From assembly GCF_003265705.1 (NCBI RefSeq), contig NW_020312904.1:328089-392088 (forward strand): 64,000 nucleotides of DNA, read 5' to 3'. The notes beneath the pieces are model-generated. The model ran no database searches and was not told where the DNA came from. It saw only the letters and a list, made by a program, of their open reading frames with translations. Each line of letters begins with the position of its first letter. The first letter of the stretch is position 1. Shown piece after piece: positions 44,901 to 58,600 of this stretch. The DNA is from Callorhinus ursinus. Its lineage: Eukaryota; Chordata; Mammalia; Carnivora; Otariidae. The translations under genes were made by a program, and so were the position numbers.

Positions 44901-47900
44901 TCGGGCTGCCCCCGGGGCACGCAGTGTGCACCCTACCAGCTTCCCGGACACTGAGCTGGGGCTTCACACCCCGTGGCCTTCCCTTCCTGCCCCCCGCCCC
45001 AATTCCTTCCCCCGCAGGGCCTTCCGCTCTGACCCAAGCCGGGTAGCCTCAGCCCAGCCCCCACCCACCAGTCAGGCCACGTCCCTGCTCTGCCAGAACC
45101 ATGGGCACATCCCCAAGCTCTCCTAGCCTGGGTCTCTCCGTCTCTGGGGACTCTGACCACCCTTGTGTGGGCCCAGGAGGAGGATCCAGGGAGACGTGTG
45201 GGAGGGGTTTTCCGTGGCACACAATAGCCCTCTCACGGCTGCTGTCCTGGGTACAAGCCCTGCGTGCCATCGAGAGTCCAGGATTTTCCTGGGACGGTAC
45301 ACCCTGGCAGCTCTACCCCCACCAAGCTGAGACCCTCAAGGCCAAGGAGCCCAGGTGGATGGGACTGGGGAGGGCAGCCCCCCGAAGCCCCTCCCGCGTG
45401 CCCTGGAGGCCCGTCCACAGGGTCCAGGGTGGTAGTGCGGCCCTCTCTGGGGACTCCACACCCTGCCACAGCCTCTCAGAATCTAGCCACGGAGAGTCCA
45501 ACAGCCTCTGTGGATGGTGCCCAGGCTGGACAGCCTCCTCGCCCCCGCTCTGCTCCAACCTCCAGCATACAGATGAGGAAGAGGTGCAGAAGGGGCCACG
45601 AGGGGCCGGAAGCTGGCTGCGCCTGTGTTTGCCTCTGATTCGCATGCAGCTCTCACTGGCCCCAGTCCAAGAAGTGTGCGGGCAGCGGGTCCCACGTGGG
45701 GGCCTCCTGGAGGAGGAGGCCCGGCTCAGCTGAGTCTCCAAGGCTGACTGAGAACGGGGGGGGGGTGTGGGGGGCTCTCAGCACCTGTGACTAACAGGGT
45801 GCAGGCTGGGGCAACGGCAGGGCCAAGGATTGGACCAGAGTTGTGCCGTTTGGAGCCAGTTGGGAGGTCTCTCTAGAGGGGAAGGGGCTGGTGTCCTGAG
45901 TCCTGGAGGGATTTGGGGGCCTTGGGGTCCAGGGCCTACAGCAGTGATGACATTGTCTTGGGACAGTCCGTGGGCTGTGGCCCGGGCCACTCAGACCACA
46001 CTCAGGCTATGGAGGAACGGCCCGCTACAGATGGATCCCCAGGGTCTCCAGAGCACAGACCCCCGAGGGCCCGGACCCAGCAAACGGGAGCTCAGGAGAC
46101 AGTATGGCCTTGGAGATGCACGTTTAGTGAGTACTTGCTGCCCACCTGCCTGTGCTCAGCGCGCTCACGCACTCCCACTTCAGCCCCTGGTGCTTTCACA
46201 CTGCATCCCAGAGACAGCAGTGGCCCACGGGGCAGGGCAAGCCCAGGGGTGGTGGCAACTGGCTCAGCCAAACAGACATGAGAGCCACTGCCAGGGCGTG
46301 AACTCTACCCACGAACAGGTCAGGCTGGGAGAGACACAGGCAGGACTGGTGAGGACTTCAGGTCATGCTCACTCTGGCCCCTCCCTGCCAGCGCCTGGCA
46401 CCCGCACGGTGCAGAGCTGATAAGCCTGGGTGCCCCAAGCCCTGTCGGTCCTCCCTTTAATGGACCAGAAAAAGACCCTTGGAGACAGTCCCTCATGCCG
46501 GGCACCGGGGGTAGTGCCAGTGGTTCCAAGGACAGCCCGGCGTGGCCCAAAGTTCTGCTCAAGCGTGAAGGATGAGATTTGCACTGGCCGAGGCCTGTGT
46601 GGTCCTCAGCACCCTGGGGACACAAGTTGGCGCCCAAGGCTCCCTGGACCCATGCTTCAGCTGGCCCACTCCTTTCCGTGCTGCTGGGGGTGGCCCCAGG
46701 CCTGTGGGGAGGGGCCGAGCATGGCGGCCACGGGCTGGAAGGGGGCCTGGGCAGGGCGGGCAAGTCTGCCAGGGGGGCCCAGGAGACCCCTCTAGCCTCT
46801 GTGCTGCCTCCCAGACTCCCCACACTGTGGCTTTTGCCAGAAGGACCCTGGTCCGGCTCCTGGAAGTGTCCCCAGTGCCAGACGAGGGTGGCTGCTGAGA
46901 GATCAGAAGACATGGCAGGGTCAGAGGGTGGAGGCTCCAGGGACCCCGGCTCAGGAAGTGGTGCCCACTGGGGAGTGTCAATATTCAGGGGCTGCTGGCC
47001 AAGCCTGTGAGGGAGGAAGGGGACAGTCCCTGGACTCGAGGACTCTCCTGCCTTCTCATGTTGTTCTGGGGGGTGGGGCAATTGGGAACAGCTAAAGGAA
47101 GAAGGGTTTGGGGCCGCCGTAGCTCTGGGCTGCCCGCCCCCCAACTGAGTCTAGGCTCCAGCACAGGCTGCACTGCAGGAGCGGCCCTGCCCTGTCCCCG
47201 TCCCTGCCCCAGGCGAGAGGTGGCCTGGACGGAGCATCCGGCTCGAAAGAAGTGGCTGGCTAGCTTCCACCTCAGGGCCGCTTCCCTGTTCCCAGAAAGT
47301 GACCGTGGAAGGGAGGGCCCTGGCCAGGAGTTGCCCCCACGTCCCCCTGCTCACTCCAGCTGCCCCCCAGGTGGGGTCATGTGCCACCGAGGGGTGTCCT
47401 GGGGCTGGCGGCAGCGCCAAGGGTTCCTCGGGGCCCAGGAGCCTAGGGGGGCCCGAGCTGGCTGGGAGGCTATCCCAGAGCTCCTCGGTGGCTGGTCAGC
47501 CCGCACCCGGGCTCTGACAGAAGGGGGTGAACACTGTGGACAGGCGAGCACTCAGGTGTGCGTGCTTGCAGCCCGCTGGTCCATGTGGATGAGGCAGGCC
47601 GTGTCCGGACAGGCATGGTGGGCACTCTGCAGGCAGGCTCCGGCCACGGCTGGTACCTCCCTCCCCCTCCGCCCAGCCCCGGCCCAGCTGGTCAGGTACC
47701 ACGGCTTGCAGCCCTGGCCCCGTCCTCCCCCAGAGGCAGGGGTGAGGCCTTCCTCCCCGGTCTGGTCTGTACCTGGGTATGGCCAAAGGCTCGAGAATTG
47801 GGGTCTGGCCAAATGTCCACCACCCAGATGCGGAGCCTGAGGCCCAAGAGAGGCCATCCCCCCCCATTTCCCCCAGCAGGGCAACTGAGTCACTGTGGGG

Positions 47901-48010
47901 TTGGGCCAGAGCCTCACAGACCCTTGTGTGGACCCTCCGCCGGGATCCGGAGCCAGGTCCTCTGAGGGCAGCGGGGTCCAAGCCCTCTATGAAGACCTGG
48001 AGGCAGGAGG

Positions 48011-48012
<2 letters not shown>
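41951..48012. other. GC-rich intergenic stretch upstream of PIM3
   Basis: No supported exon was found. Worn MIR/L2-like pieces may be present near 45560 and 46120-46240. Open frames of 100-280 codons are scattered on both strands without family motifs or splice context. Confidence 0.5.

Positions 48013-48042
<30 letters not shown>
48013..48042. repeat. Poly-G tract at gap edge
   Basis: A run of 30 G ends at the unknown bases, with a further GGGGGG after the gap at 48143. Confidence 0.95.
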
Positions 48043-48142
48043 NNNNNNNNNNNNNNNNNNNNNNNNNNNNNNNNNNNNNNNNNNNNNNNNNNNNNNNNNN
48101 NNNNNNNNNNNNNNNNNNNNNNNNNNNNNNNNNNNNNNNNNN
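48043..48142. other. Assembly gap, 100 N
   Basis: The gap is exactly 100 unknown bases, a conventional placeholder length, inside a G tract. The true size is unknown. Confidence 1.
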
Positions 48143-51100
48143 GGGGGGAGGGGAGGCGGAGCCACTGAGTCACCACAGAGAAATGGAAAGACCTCTGTGT
48201 TTTTACTCTCTGGTAAGCTCCCCCACGCCCAAGAAATTCCCCATCCCAAGCCTCCCGCACCTCCCTGCCCGACCGACCCCCTTCCTGCTTCCTGTGGGCC
48301 TAGCTAACCCCCACTGACCTGGGAGGAGTGTTGGCCCTGGGCATTGGAGGACACAGCCCACAGGTCACCCTGTGTCAACTCAGCCCTGGTTCCTGGGCGG
48401 GGGTGTGTGGGCAGCTTCTTCCAGGCCCAGAGAGGCCCCCACTGGCCTGGGTTGGGGTGCACAGTAGCCCGGACAGCGGCCCAAGAGCCAACCTGGCCCA
48501 GAGTGGACGCGGGCCAGCCTCCTCTGCCTCCTTCTGGGAGCCTCCCAGGGCCTGGCTGGGCTCAGGACAGGGGCCTTGCCTCTCTGTGATCAACAGCTCA
48601 GCAACCCCAGCCCCTTTGGGGTCTGGGCCCCCAGGGGCTCCACGCTGAACCTGTCTTCCTATCTGTGAAATGGGTCCTTCAGTGACTCCCCAGCACTGCG
48701 GGTGGGGGCCCGATGGTGGGGAGCTGCGGGTGCCCACGACTTGTAGCGGGTGGAGCTCCTCCACCTGTGCCCTCCTGGCCACACCCCCACACCACCCCCT
48801 GCCCCCTCGGCCTCCATCTCTCTGCCACACCCCGCCTGGGCGTTCCCAGAGTGGCTTCCCTGGCAGCATCAGCGGGAGGGGGGCCGCTGACTTGTGGTTT
48901 CTGGGACGCGCCAGTGTGGGGTTTCAACCTGGCCCTGGAGTCTCCTCCCAGGCAGGCGAGTCAGCTGCTCTGGGACCTGGGGCTGAGGCCGCCCCATGGG
49001 CAGCAGGAGAACCAAGCTTACGGGGCCACCCACCCGCTACAACAACCCTGGCGTCGGTCCTACCCCCACCTGGACCGCCCCCAGCTCCAGCCCCCGGGCT
49101 CTGCCACTTCTCACTGCGCTCAGGGGCCCTCTGCACCCTCCTCCCGATGAAGCCTTTGGAGCCTGCTTCTAGACACACCATTCTGTTGCTCAAAACCCTT
49201 CAGTGGCTCCCTCTTGCCTGAGGAGGAAAGGCAGAGTCACTGGGCCTCCGTTCTCCGAGCTGCAAAATGGGTCTTCAGGGAGGACTGCCTGCCCCCATAG
49301 GGCTGCCAGGGGAAGGTGTGAGTGGGGAGGCCCCTGATGTGCTGGGCAGGTGGGGGCTCCCAGTAGCACCCTGAAGCCAGTGGGACCTGCTTCTGTCTCT
49401 TCCACCCCTTCCTAGCGCCCCAAGCCCTGTGCCAACCACTCCTGACCTCTGGGCGCTAGAAACACACCATATTCCCATGCCGCCTCCCAGGCTTCACCTG
49501 GGCTTTGCCTCTTCCAGAGGCCCAGAGTGGACCGGGTCGGGGCGGGCTGGGCAAGCGATGGGTGTGTGCCAGACTGAAGTGGGCTTGGAGGTGGCCGCAG
49601 GAACGAGCTCAGGCCCGGGGGGCGTCCGTCCTGGTCCTGGACCCCAGTTCCTGGCATCCCTCCCAATGCCCACTCTTGTGTGTCGGTGAGCAGGGCCAGG
49701 ACAGGGAGGGGAGGCGGATAACCACACCCCGTCTCGGCTCAGGACCCGCCCACCACCCCCTCTTCTCATGGGGCTCAGGGCAGGGGTGAGGCACGCCATC
49801 CTCCTCTTGGTCCTCATTTGTCTTTTGAGAAACTGAGGCTCGGGAATGCAAATGGCCAGCCAGGCCCCAGTTGCCAGCTCAGGTCAGGCAGGGCTACCCA
49901 GGCTAGACAGCCAGCCGAGGCTGGGGGTCACCGGGCCGGTGGGGGGTGGGGCAGGGGGAGGTGAGGGAAGGTTGGGGAGGGGTGGGCAGCCCGGAGCCCA
50001 AGTCCCGGCCTGAGGGCTGGGCAGGAGGGGCTGGGTGTCCCTGAAGCTCCCTGTGTCAGGCACCACCAGGATGGAGGTTGGGGGTGTCTCCCACCAGAGG
50101 ATCCAGGGTCAAGGAGGAGGGGAAAGGAGCTTGGGGCAGAGGGACTCCAGCCAGGCCAAGAGGAGCTGTTTTGGGGGAGGTGATGGCTGCTGGGACAGGG
50201 TGGTAAGGGAAAGGAGCCCGGGTGGGGGCAGGAGGAGTGGGCGGGGCAGAGCCCGGACAAGGGGGCCTCCGTGGAGGGTCTGCGCTCCTGACGTCTCACC
50301 TTCCAGGACCCCAGGAATCCCAGCAGAACTGACTCAACTGCATGCCTGGGTTTGGAGCCTCTCAGTGAGGCGGGGTGGGGGCCAGCATCGGGACAGCCTA
50401 GCCACTGTGGGCCCCAGGCGTGCTGGAGCAGGGCGGCCCACTCGCCCGGCACGCTGGGACTGGTCTTCTCTCGGCGAGCTCAGGGACTTGGGAGGGCCCT
50501 GGCCAGACTGACTTTGGGCTGAGGTCGGGCGGGTAGAGCCAGAGCAGGGCCACAGAGCAGGTCTGGGCACCCCCCAGTGGCCAGGCCCCAGGCCAAGGCT
50601 AGCGTCCCTGCACCCATCTCTGTGCCCTTGTCCTAGGAAGAGGGGCAAAGCTGATGCCTCTCGGCCCATCCACCCCCCACCCCCCCGGGGGCCCAGCCTT
50701 CAAGGCTCTGCCGCCGGTCCCGGCTCTGCCATCTGCCACTGGCCGGGCGCCCCAGGGCGCTGCCCGTGACGCAGGCTGTGGCCTCTGGTCCACCTGCCTC
50801 CTGGCCAGATCCCAGCCCGCATGCACACACAAGCATGGTCACGCATGCACAAGTGCACGCACACGCATGCTCACGGTCAGACCGGTTCTAGGCGCCTGGC
50901 TCTTGGCCCGTGGAGGACAAGCCTGCCCGGCGGCTGTCCTCTCCCTTCCCTGCCTCTAGCCTTGGCCTCCCACCTGCCAGGTGGGCAGGACTGCCCAGCC
51001 GAGGCCTCACTAGGCTGGGCACACAGAGGAGCCTCACAGCTGCAGGGGGTGGGGAGCAGGGAGAGGACAGCCCCTGGTTGTGGGGACCCTGGAGATCCCT

Positions 51101-54100
51101 GTGCGGCTGGGTGGCTGGGTGACATCATGGAGCACCCAGCCCTCCCCCACACGGGCGCCTCCAGCTGGGTGAGTGGGTTCACCAGCAGCGCCCTCGAGCT
51201 CCATGTCACCCATGCTCATCCCTGTCACTTGACCCTCAGGGCCTGGAAGGGGGCTGCTGACGGGCCCTGAGAGCCCCTTAGGGCAGGCCTGGTGCGGCGG
51301 ACCCTCAGATCCCAGTAGCTCCCGTTACTTAGGTAGCTGGACGCATCAAGGACACATCAGCCCCGCCTCTCACCCTGGCTCCCGCGCTCCCCTGGGCTCA
51401 TGGTGACGCCCTACCTGTCACTGCAACAATTTGGGCCATCCTGGCTTGTGGGTACCCCACTCACCCTCTCCTGGCCCCTGCCTCAAGGTGTGGGGGTGTC
51501 CAAGGGTCATCTGGGGAAGCTCTGTGCAAGCTGCTGAGCCCACTGGGACTGGCGGGGAGTGGGCATCTGCGTGGGCAGGGGCAGTGAGCGTGCACCCATG
51601 TGCCAGGACCTGGGTGGGCTTCCCCGGGCGCTGGGTCATGGCCTGGGCCTGTGTGGACCCTGACCAGCAGGCCTGAGAGCCAGCCTCCCCAGGAGGGTGC
51701 AGGTGGCCCTCCCCGTGCCCGAATGTCCCCTGAAAAGTCCAGACCCCCTGATGCCTGGACGGCTGCAGCTTTCACAGCCTGTGACCAGACCTCACCCACA
51801 GGCTTCATCTCTGGGCCAGGGCAGCTGGGCCACCACCACTGGGCAGCAGAGTGGCTCATCGCTCCGGGGGCCCCAGCCCTGAGCCTGACAGAGGGCACCA
51901 GGGCCTGTACCTGCCCCCTCAGCACACACCCCAGGACCTTTGGCCCCACCCAAGCAATTGCCACCTCCCAGGCCCCCTCCAATGGGAAGCCCCTGCAGCC
52001 TGAGGGCTGTGCTTTCCCCAGGCTCTGGCCTGGCCTGAGGCAGTTGGTTGGGAGGGTCTCCTGCCCTGGGGACACCAGTCTGGGTGGGGCAGAGGGGAGG
52101 AGAAGCGGGTTGGCCCACTAAGCATGAGTACACACACACCAGGGCGGTGTCTAGGCTGGGAGGTGCACCAGAGATCCGGATCCAGGAAGCCTGGGCCCGG
52201 CGGGTGGCCGGGGTGTGCGTTGTCAGGGTTGTGGGCGCCACGGGAATGAGGGGGGCACGGGCTAGGGGGCGCAGGCCAGGGAGAGCAGTACAGAGGCAGT
52301 GGGGGGGGGGCGCAGGTGGAAGGAGGGGAGGGCAGGGACAGCAGACAAGAGGCAGGGTGTGGGTCTGGAGGTGGGGGCAAAGCAGTGGGGAGTGCGGGAC
52401 TCGGCGGGAGCCTTGTGGCCCATGGCCGCGGGGCAGAGGCACCTGGGGACACAATGGGCCCTTGTCCGGCCTGCTGAGGCTCCTGGGTGCCGTGCCGGGA
52501 CCTGTGGGGCGCCTTGAGCAAACACACGCCCTGTTCCGGCTGCACACAGTGTCCTGGGACGGGCAGCCATGGCGCTGGGCCAGCAGAGAGGGCGGCAGCA
52601 GGCCCAGGCACACACTGCCAGCCAGAGCCGCCCCTGCCCGGGGTCCTGAGTCGACCGTCAGGGCCCACTGGGCTCCCTGAGGCTCGGCCAGGCGCAGGTG
52701 TTCCCGAGGCCCCACCGGCCCCAGCAGGAGCCTCTCTCGGCCGATGGCAGTGGGCTCATCACTCAGCCCGTCTCCCAGGGCCTGCCACCCTGACCCCACG
52801 TGGCGACGGGACCCAGGGGCTGGCCGACGCTGGCCCGGGCTCACCTGGACGCCTGGTCTGTGCCCTGGACGCAGGGCCAGGCTCAGCTCTGTGGGGATTG
52901 GGGCTGCAGGGGGCCCTGCGCACGGCTGAGGCCTGGCTCTGTGGGGTGGGGTGGGCACAGGGTAAAGCTCCCCTCCCTCTTCCTTCACAGTTCTGGAGGC
53001 AGCCAAGGAAAGAGTCCTGGCCATCCAGGAACGCATGGGGGACCGCGGCTGTGCTGGGGCTGCTGAGAGTGGGCCTGTGCAGGGGCCGGCATGGGCACTG
53101 AGGCCCGGGGGCCCGTCGCAGGCCAGCCTGGGTCTGCAGCTGAGGTCCCTCGCTGAGGGCCGTCTCTCGGCTGCCACCCGCTGCAGGGAAAGGGGCACAG
53201 GACCTGACGGGCCCAGCGGGGGACCTGTCTTAAGCCCAGGAGGGTGACTGCTCTCCAACGCACCGGGGAGGTTGGCAGGGCCCCAGGAGGGGGCATTTGC
53301 ATGACAGATGAGTTCCCTGGAAAGCTGCTGTGCCCAGGAGGCCCTGAAGCGGTCGTGCCCTGGGGCACTGCGCCCCGAATCCTGCGCCCCCAGCCACCTG
53401 AGCCTGGCCACCCTCACAGGCCAGCCCCGCCCACTGCTGTGTCCCCCAGGCCTAGGCAGGCCTGTGTCCCCAGCTGGTGGTAGTCTGCTACTCCCAGGGA
53501 AAGCCTGGCTCCGGGCCACACAGCCAGGTCCTAGCCCCAGCCGGCCTCAGAACTTTTCCTCACCTGTTAGGAAGACCTCAGCGGGGCCCAGAGCCGCTCG
53601 GTGCCCCTGGGGTCCCTATGCCTAGCTGGTGGTTCTAGGCCAGTGGGGACAAAAGTGTCTGCCATCTGAGCCAGGCCTCCTCTGCCTCCCTGGCCTCCCA
53701 AGGCCGCTACCCCACTCCGCAGCTCCGCAGGTGCAGGGGCTCCCTCCCAGATTCCCGGTCCCCAGCATCAGGGAAGAAGGGAAGACCTGGCCCGCTCAGG
53801 TAAGGGGAGGCGGGAAGGGAGGTTGGATGCCTGTCTGGCTGGGGGAACCGGTGTCAGGGTGCTGTCAGATGGGGCTGGGGGCCTCAGTGGTCCACTGCTC
53901 TCCCCCTTGGCCGCCTTGGAGGCATCAAAGGAAAAAGGCGTCTGACCGTGAATCACTGGCGGTGGAGGGGCGCCCAGACCAGTGCCACCAGGTGAAAAGT
54001 GAATGTGGGCCACGTGGGTCATTGAACGTAGCCTGAAACAGGTGAAATTAACAACTGATCTCAGACCTGCTGTCCGAAGCCCTTCAACACGCGGTCCGCA

Positions 54101-55120
54101 CAAACCAGCGTCAACGACACTACTCACGTCTCTCCCTCTACGAAGCCCCCACCTCCTGCACCTCCCGCATCGTGGGCAGCTCAGGCCGCGGCCCGACGGG
54201 GCGCCTTTCCCATGGTGCGGCTCTGGACCCCGACTGGGGGCCCGGAGCCCGTGACAGACAGATCGCCCACCAAGGACGTACCGGTCGCTCCCTGGAGATC
54301 CCAGGGCACCTCCGAGTTCCCAAGCCCCAGGCAGGGAGCCTCGGGGGGAGGTGGGGAGATGTGCCCAGGGAATGTCTTTTTAAAAAATACGCACATTTTA
54401 ATATCCAAATTACTAAATGCAAGATGCATGCAGAAAAGGGCACCAAATTTTGTGCAGTTTGAACAATAGTAACAACGCAAACATTGTATGTGACCCCCCC
54501 ACCCCGGTCACCCAGCAGGGCCTTGCCAGGACCTCAGCCTGCCCTTGCGCCCCCTCCTACAGAAGACCACGTTAGTCATCCCCTGGCTGTCCTTATATTT
54601 ACCACCTGTGCTCACGTGGCACTCCGTGTCAACACGGTCCTGCAGGATGCCTTCTCAGAACAGCCTCCCCTGCAGCTCCCCACCTGAGCCTGAGGCCAGC
54701 CCCCTGCTCTCCCTGTGAACCCCTGCCCTCCCCCCTGGCCCCCGCCCTCCCCCCGGGCCCCCCGCCCTCCCCCCCCCCCCCCCCCCCCAACCCTCCCCCC
54801 CCCCACCCCTGCCAGCACTGGCCCAGGGACCACTGCTCAGAAAGCAGGAAGAAGTGACACTGAAGGAACTGAAATACAGAACTTTTTCCTTTTTTCCATG
54901 GTTTTTTTCTCAACTAGTCATGGTGGCTTTTGTCATTTAATGTTGTTCTGAGTAAAACATTAAATTGCAAAGTCGTTATCGTCAATGTTCCCATTTTTAC
55001 ACTGTGTGGCCCGAGTTGTAAATGCAAATATCAGCACAGAACTCACTACAGACACGGAAATCCCGTGGTTTGTGTTCTGTGGCTCCTGACAGGTGTGTGT
55101 ACTGTTTTCGGAACAGAGCA
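48143..55120. other. GC-rich gene-free stretch
   Basis: No gene is supported. Probable worn L2/MIR fragments lie at 48645-48690 (ATCTGTGAAATGGGTC), 49150-49270 (TGCTCAAAACCCTTCAGTGGCTCCC) and 49800-49860 (TTGAGAAACTGAGGCTC). A CACACGCATG simple stretch lies at 50820-50880 and a C-rich run at 54720-54810. The last 250 bases are AT-richer. Confidence 0.5.
54765..54810. repeat. Poly-C low-complexity run
   Basis: Long uninterrupted C runs, about 20 bases each, within a CCCCTCCCCC context. Confidence 0.9.
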
Positions 55121-55129
55121 GGGAACACG

Positions 55130-55850
55130 ACAGCACCCTAACCCAGCCGTGCGTTTTCACTGTGGTAAAACATCCACGACTCGAAATCCACCTTCTAACC
55201 GCAGGTGTGCAGTTCGGGGGCGCTAAGCACGTTCGCCCCTCTGTGCACCTGTCACCGAACTTTTGTCTCCCCAGGCTCTGTCCCCACATCACGCACTCTC
55301 CCCACAGCCCCTCCCCGGCCCCGCCGTCTGCTCTCTGTCCCCCTGGGTCTGACCGCTGCAGGTGCCTCCTAGAAGTGGAACCAGACAGGATTTGTCCTTC
55401 TGGGTCTGGCTTATTTCACTCAGCACAGTGTCCTCAGGGCTCCCCCGGGTCGTGGCAGGTGTCAGCAGGCTGAGTACTACTCCACGATGATGATGGGGCA
55501 CACTTTGTCTGTCCCTTTGTCTGGCGGGGGACACCGGGGTTGCTTCCACACTTGGTCCACTGGAATAACACTGCCAGGAACGTGTCTGAGTCCCTGCTCC
55601 TGGTTTTCAGAGCCATATGCCCACTAGTGGAACCCCGTGTCCCACGGTGACCCCCCGCTGTCATCCACGGCGACGGCACCATTCTCCATCCCCAGCAGCA
55701 GTGCACAGTCTAGGCCGGCATGTGGTGTTGGGGTTGCAGCTGTCCTGGTGGGGGGAGGGGGAATCTCAGGTGGTTTTGATTTGCAGTGTCCCCGGGTTTT
55801 CCTGCCCGACACCTTCTTCCTGTCCTCAGGGTCATCTGCACCCAGCTAAG
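55130..55850 (-). mobile_element. Old LINE-1 3' fragment, antisense
   Basis: It has reversed L1 3'-region text: CACTGTGGTAAAACATCCACG near 55158, TTATTTCACTCAGCACAGTGTCC near 55410 and a GGACACCGGGGTTGCTTCCAC block near 55528. It is diverged and GC-shifted. Confidence 0.75.
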
Positions 55851-57655
55851 ATCCCCGGCCACCACGGGCCCCTCCCCCTCAGCCCCCCCGTGGCCGCCCC
55901 CTCCTGACCCGGGTAGCTGCTTGCCCACTCCTTCTGCTCCATCCTCCCCTCCTAGCCCCCACCTGCTCAGGGAGCCCCGCCAAGCCTCCCCGTCCCCAAT
56001 ATCAGTTTCCCCCCCCACCATGTCTGACAGACATATCTGGGGCATCATTTCTCATCCTTACAAGCCTCTCGGGTCCCCCCGCCAGCCGTGAGACTTTACC
56101 GGCCAGCTCTTGGAGGGGTGGCCCTGGTTGCCGCCCCCTGCCCTCCTGAACACCCTGGGCTCCACCCTCAGCGTTGTGCGGGTGAGCTTTGGCCACACGG
56201 CAAACCATCCCGAGCTTTACCAGCACCGGTTTGTGACCTCATGGTCTCTGTGGGTCTGGAGTCCAGGTGGGGTGAAGCTGCTTCCCCCGCGGGCGGCGGA
56301 TTCCGTCCTCCCTGGTGGGGCTTCCCGCAGCTCTGCACCACATGGGGTGCACCTCCGTGGGGCACCTACCCGCGGAGCCTTACAGGTCAGCCTCCCACCA
56401 GGCCCACACGGGACGTGAAACCAGGAGGCGGGATCCAGAATCCTCCCGGTGCTCACCACCCACCCTGGTCCTTGCCTCTGACCTGGATGACCCCAGGGCC
56501 CCTTCTCGCTGACACCCCCTCTCCCCTGGAGGGCCTAAGTCCTGTGCCACCACTGCTCTGTCCTTGGTCTTCCCAATGGCCTTCTTGCCGTTGTTGGCCC
56601 TGCCTCCAGCTGAGGCCCCTGGCAGCTCCGTGGCGGCGACTGAGCAAGACGGTGGTGGACAGCCTGGCCCGCCCACTGAGAAGTGCCGGGGCGAGGGGAC
56701 AGCCCGGCGCCCTTGCACACGTGGTGATTCGCTGGCTCTTCTATGGGGCCCATGGCGGCGCCCTGGGGAGAGGAGCGCAGCCTGTGTCCGCCTGGGTCTC
56801 TGCAGATCCAGAGCAGCACTGTGGCCCCAGAAACGTGGGGGCACGTGGGGCCACGTCCTAAGTCCACACACCACAGTCCCCAGATGAACAGCTGGGGTTG
56901 AGAACTCAGCCTACGAGCTGGGGCTATACTGTGGTCGCACGGAAGCTTTGGGAACTCCCCCCACCCAGCCAAGATCGCAGATAAGCAGAGCACCCCTCCC
57001 AGGGTGCAGGTGACCCCACCCCCACTGCCCCAAGGGAGCAGGCCACGGCTGCTGTCAGCCCGCGTTAACTCGCCGGGTCAGCCCCTGCAGCCTGGCGGCC
57101 ACAGGCCCACCACAGAGCTGCCCGAGAAGAGTGGTGGTGTGGCTGGAGCAGCTCTGCCGAGGGCCATGACCACGGATTTGGTGAACGCATGCTTTCCTAC
57201 CCCAGCCAAGAGGACTAGAAACGGCACCCCCACCGAACAGACCACATGCGCTTTCCAGTTTAGCCAGCCTTCACCCCCGTGGGCCAGGGCTGGGGGGCCT
57301 CGGGGGCTACCCCGCACACCTCAGAGCCCAGCCTGGGCCCAGCCTGAGCAGCGCGGCCACCTGGCCACCAGGCACGGGGCCCGCCACGGGGGGAGGGGGG
57401 CCGGGGGGGGCGGGACAGCTGTGGCTTTGTGTCCTCCACTGGCAGGAGGCGGCCTCAGCCACCCAGATGCCTCGGCGCTGCCTGCGGCTTCAAGAAGCTC
57501 TGTGCACAGCGTTTTGGGCCATTTCTCCTGTTTGCTCCGGAGCGCCAGACGGGCTCGGAATGCACGGGGTCAGCAGTGAGCAGACGCGGGGGCTGGGCAG
57601 CCCATCCGCCATCCAGCACTCCGCCACCGCGGCTCCTCGTCACATGTGCGCTCCA
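55851..57655. other. GC-rich gene-free stretch
   Basis: I see no repeat or gene that I can name. Open frames here lack conserved motifs. Confidence 0.4.
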
Positions 57656-58060
57656 GCGCTCACTCAGGCCCTCACTCAGCACTCACCACCTGGTTCATGC
57701 ACTCATTCATTCACTCGCTCACTGGTTCACTCATTCATTCACTCACTCACCCCCTGGCTCACTCACGCATTCATTCACTCAGTCACGCACTCACCCAGTG
57801 GTTCACTCGCTCATTCATTCACTCACTCACCCGCTGGTTCACTCACTCATTCATTCACTCACTCACACACTCACCCACTGGTTCACTCAGTCACCCAGTG
57901 GTTCACTCACTCATTCATTCACTCACTCACCCACCGGTTCACTTGCTCATTCACTCACTGGTTCACGCACTCATTCATTCACTCATTCATTCATTCACTC
58001 ACTGGTTCACTCACTCATTCATTCACTCACTAAGTCATTCATTCATTCATTCAATAAGTA
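57656..58060. repeat. TCAC/TCAT tetranucleotide-based satellite
   Basis: About 400 bases are built from CACTCATTCATTCACTCACT blocks separated by TGGTTCACTC, giving an irregular higher-order unit. All three + frames stay open (HSFTHSLTH-like), because a TCAC/TCAT mix cannot form stop codons. Confidence 0.95.
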
Positions 58061-58504
58061 GTTCTTTCCTGAGAGCCAACTCTGAGCCAGGCCCACGTCA
58101 GGTTTCAGGGAGGGAGGGCAGTGGCTGGAAAGAGAGGTGGGTTTATTCATTTATTCGCCATTAAACAAAACTTTCTGGAGAGGCTATGGGTCTGCAGCAC
58201 TGCCGATGGCTGGACAGATGGACGGATGGACAAGAGACACACAGATTCCCCAGCTGTGGGTTCTGGAGGAAGCATCCCTGCAATAGTCACCTGAAGCGAG
58301 CCCCCCGCCACCCGCTGCCCTCTTATTTTCTCCGACAGAGGCAACCATCTGGTTGGCCGAGGTGGCACCTCCAAGGGGGCCTCAGCGGGCTGCAGGCTGT
58401 TGGCAGGCCCACAGAGGACATGACCCTGTCAGCGTGCCAAGGCCTGCATGTGGGAACCAAGATAATGGTGGACCTGGACCACAGGTAACGCATCCAAACC
58501 GAGC

Positions 58505-58600
58505 ACCCCGCCCCCCCCCCCCCCCGGCCCCCCCCCAGCCCCGCCCCCGCCCCGCCCCCGCCCCGCCCCCGCCCCGCCCGGCCCCGCCCCGGCCTGGCCT
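58505..58600. repeat. (CCCCGCCCCG)n low-complexity run
   Basis: A poly-C run is followed by repeated GCCCCGCCCC units, G-quadruplex prone on the - strand. Confidence 0.9.

Noticed and set aside
51792..53519. 575-codon open frame on the - strand
   Set aside because: Its composition is Pro/Gly/Ala/Arg-rich as expected from GC bias. It has no domain, splice context or conserved motif, and similar frames overlap it on the + strand.
57429..58164. His/Ser/Thr-rich repeat proteins
   Set aside because: They are translations of a tetranucleotide satellite that cannot contain stops in any forward frame.
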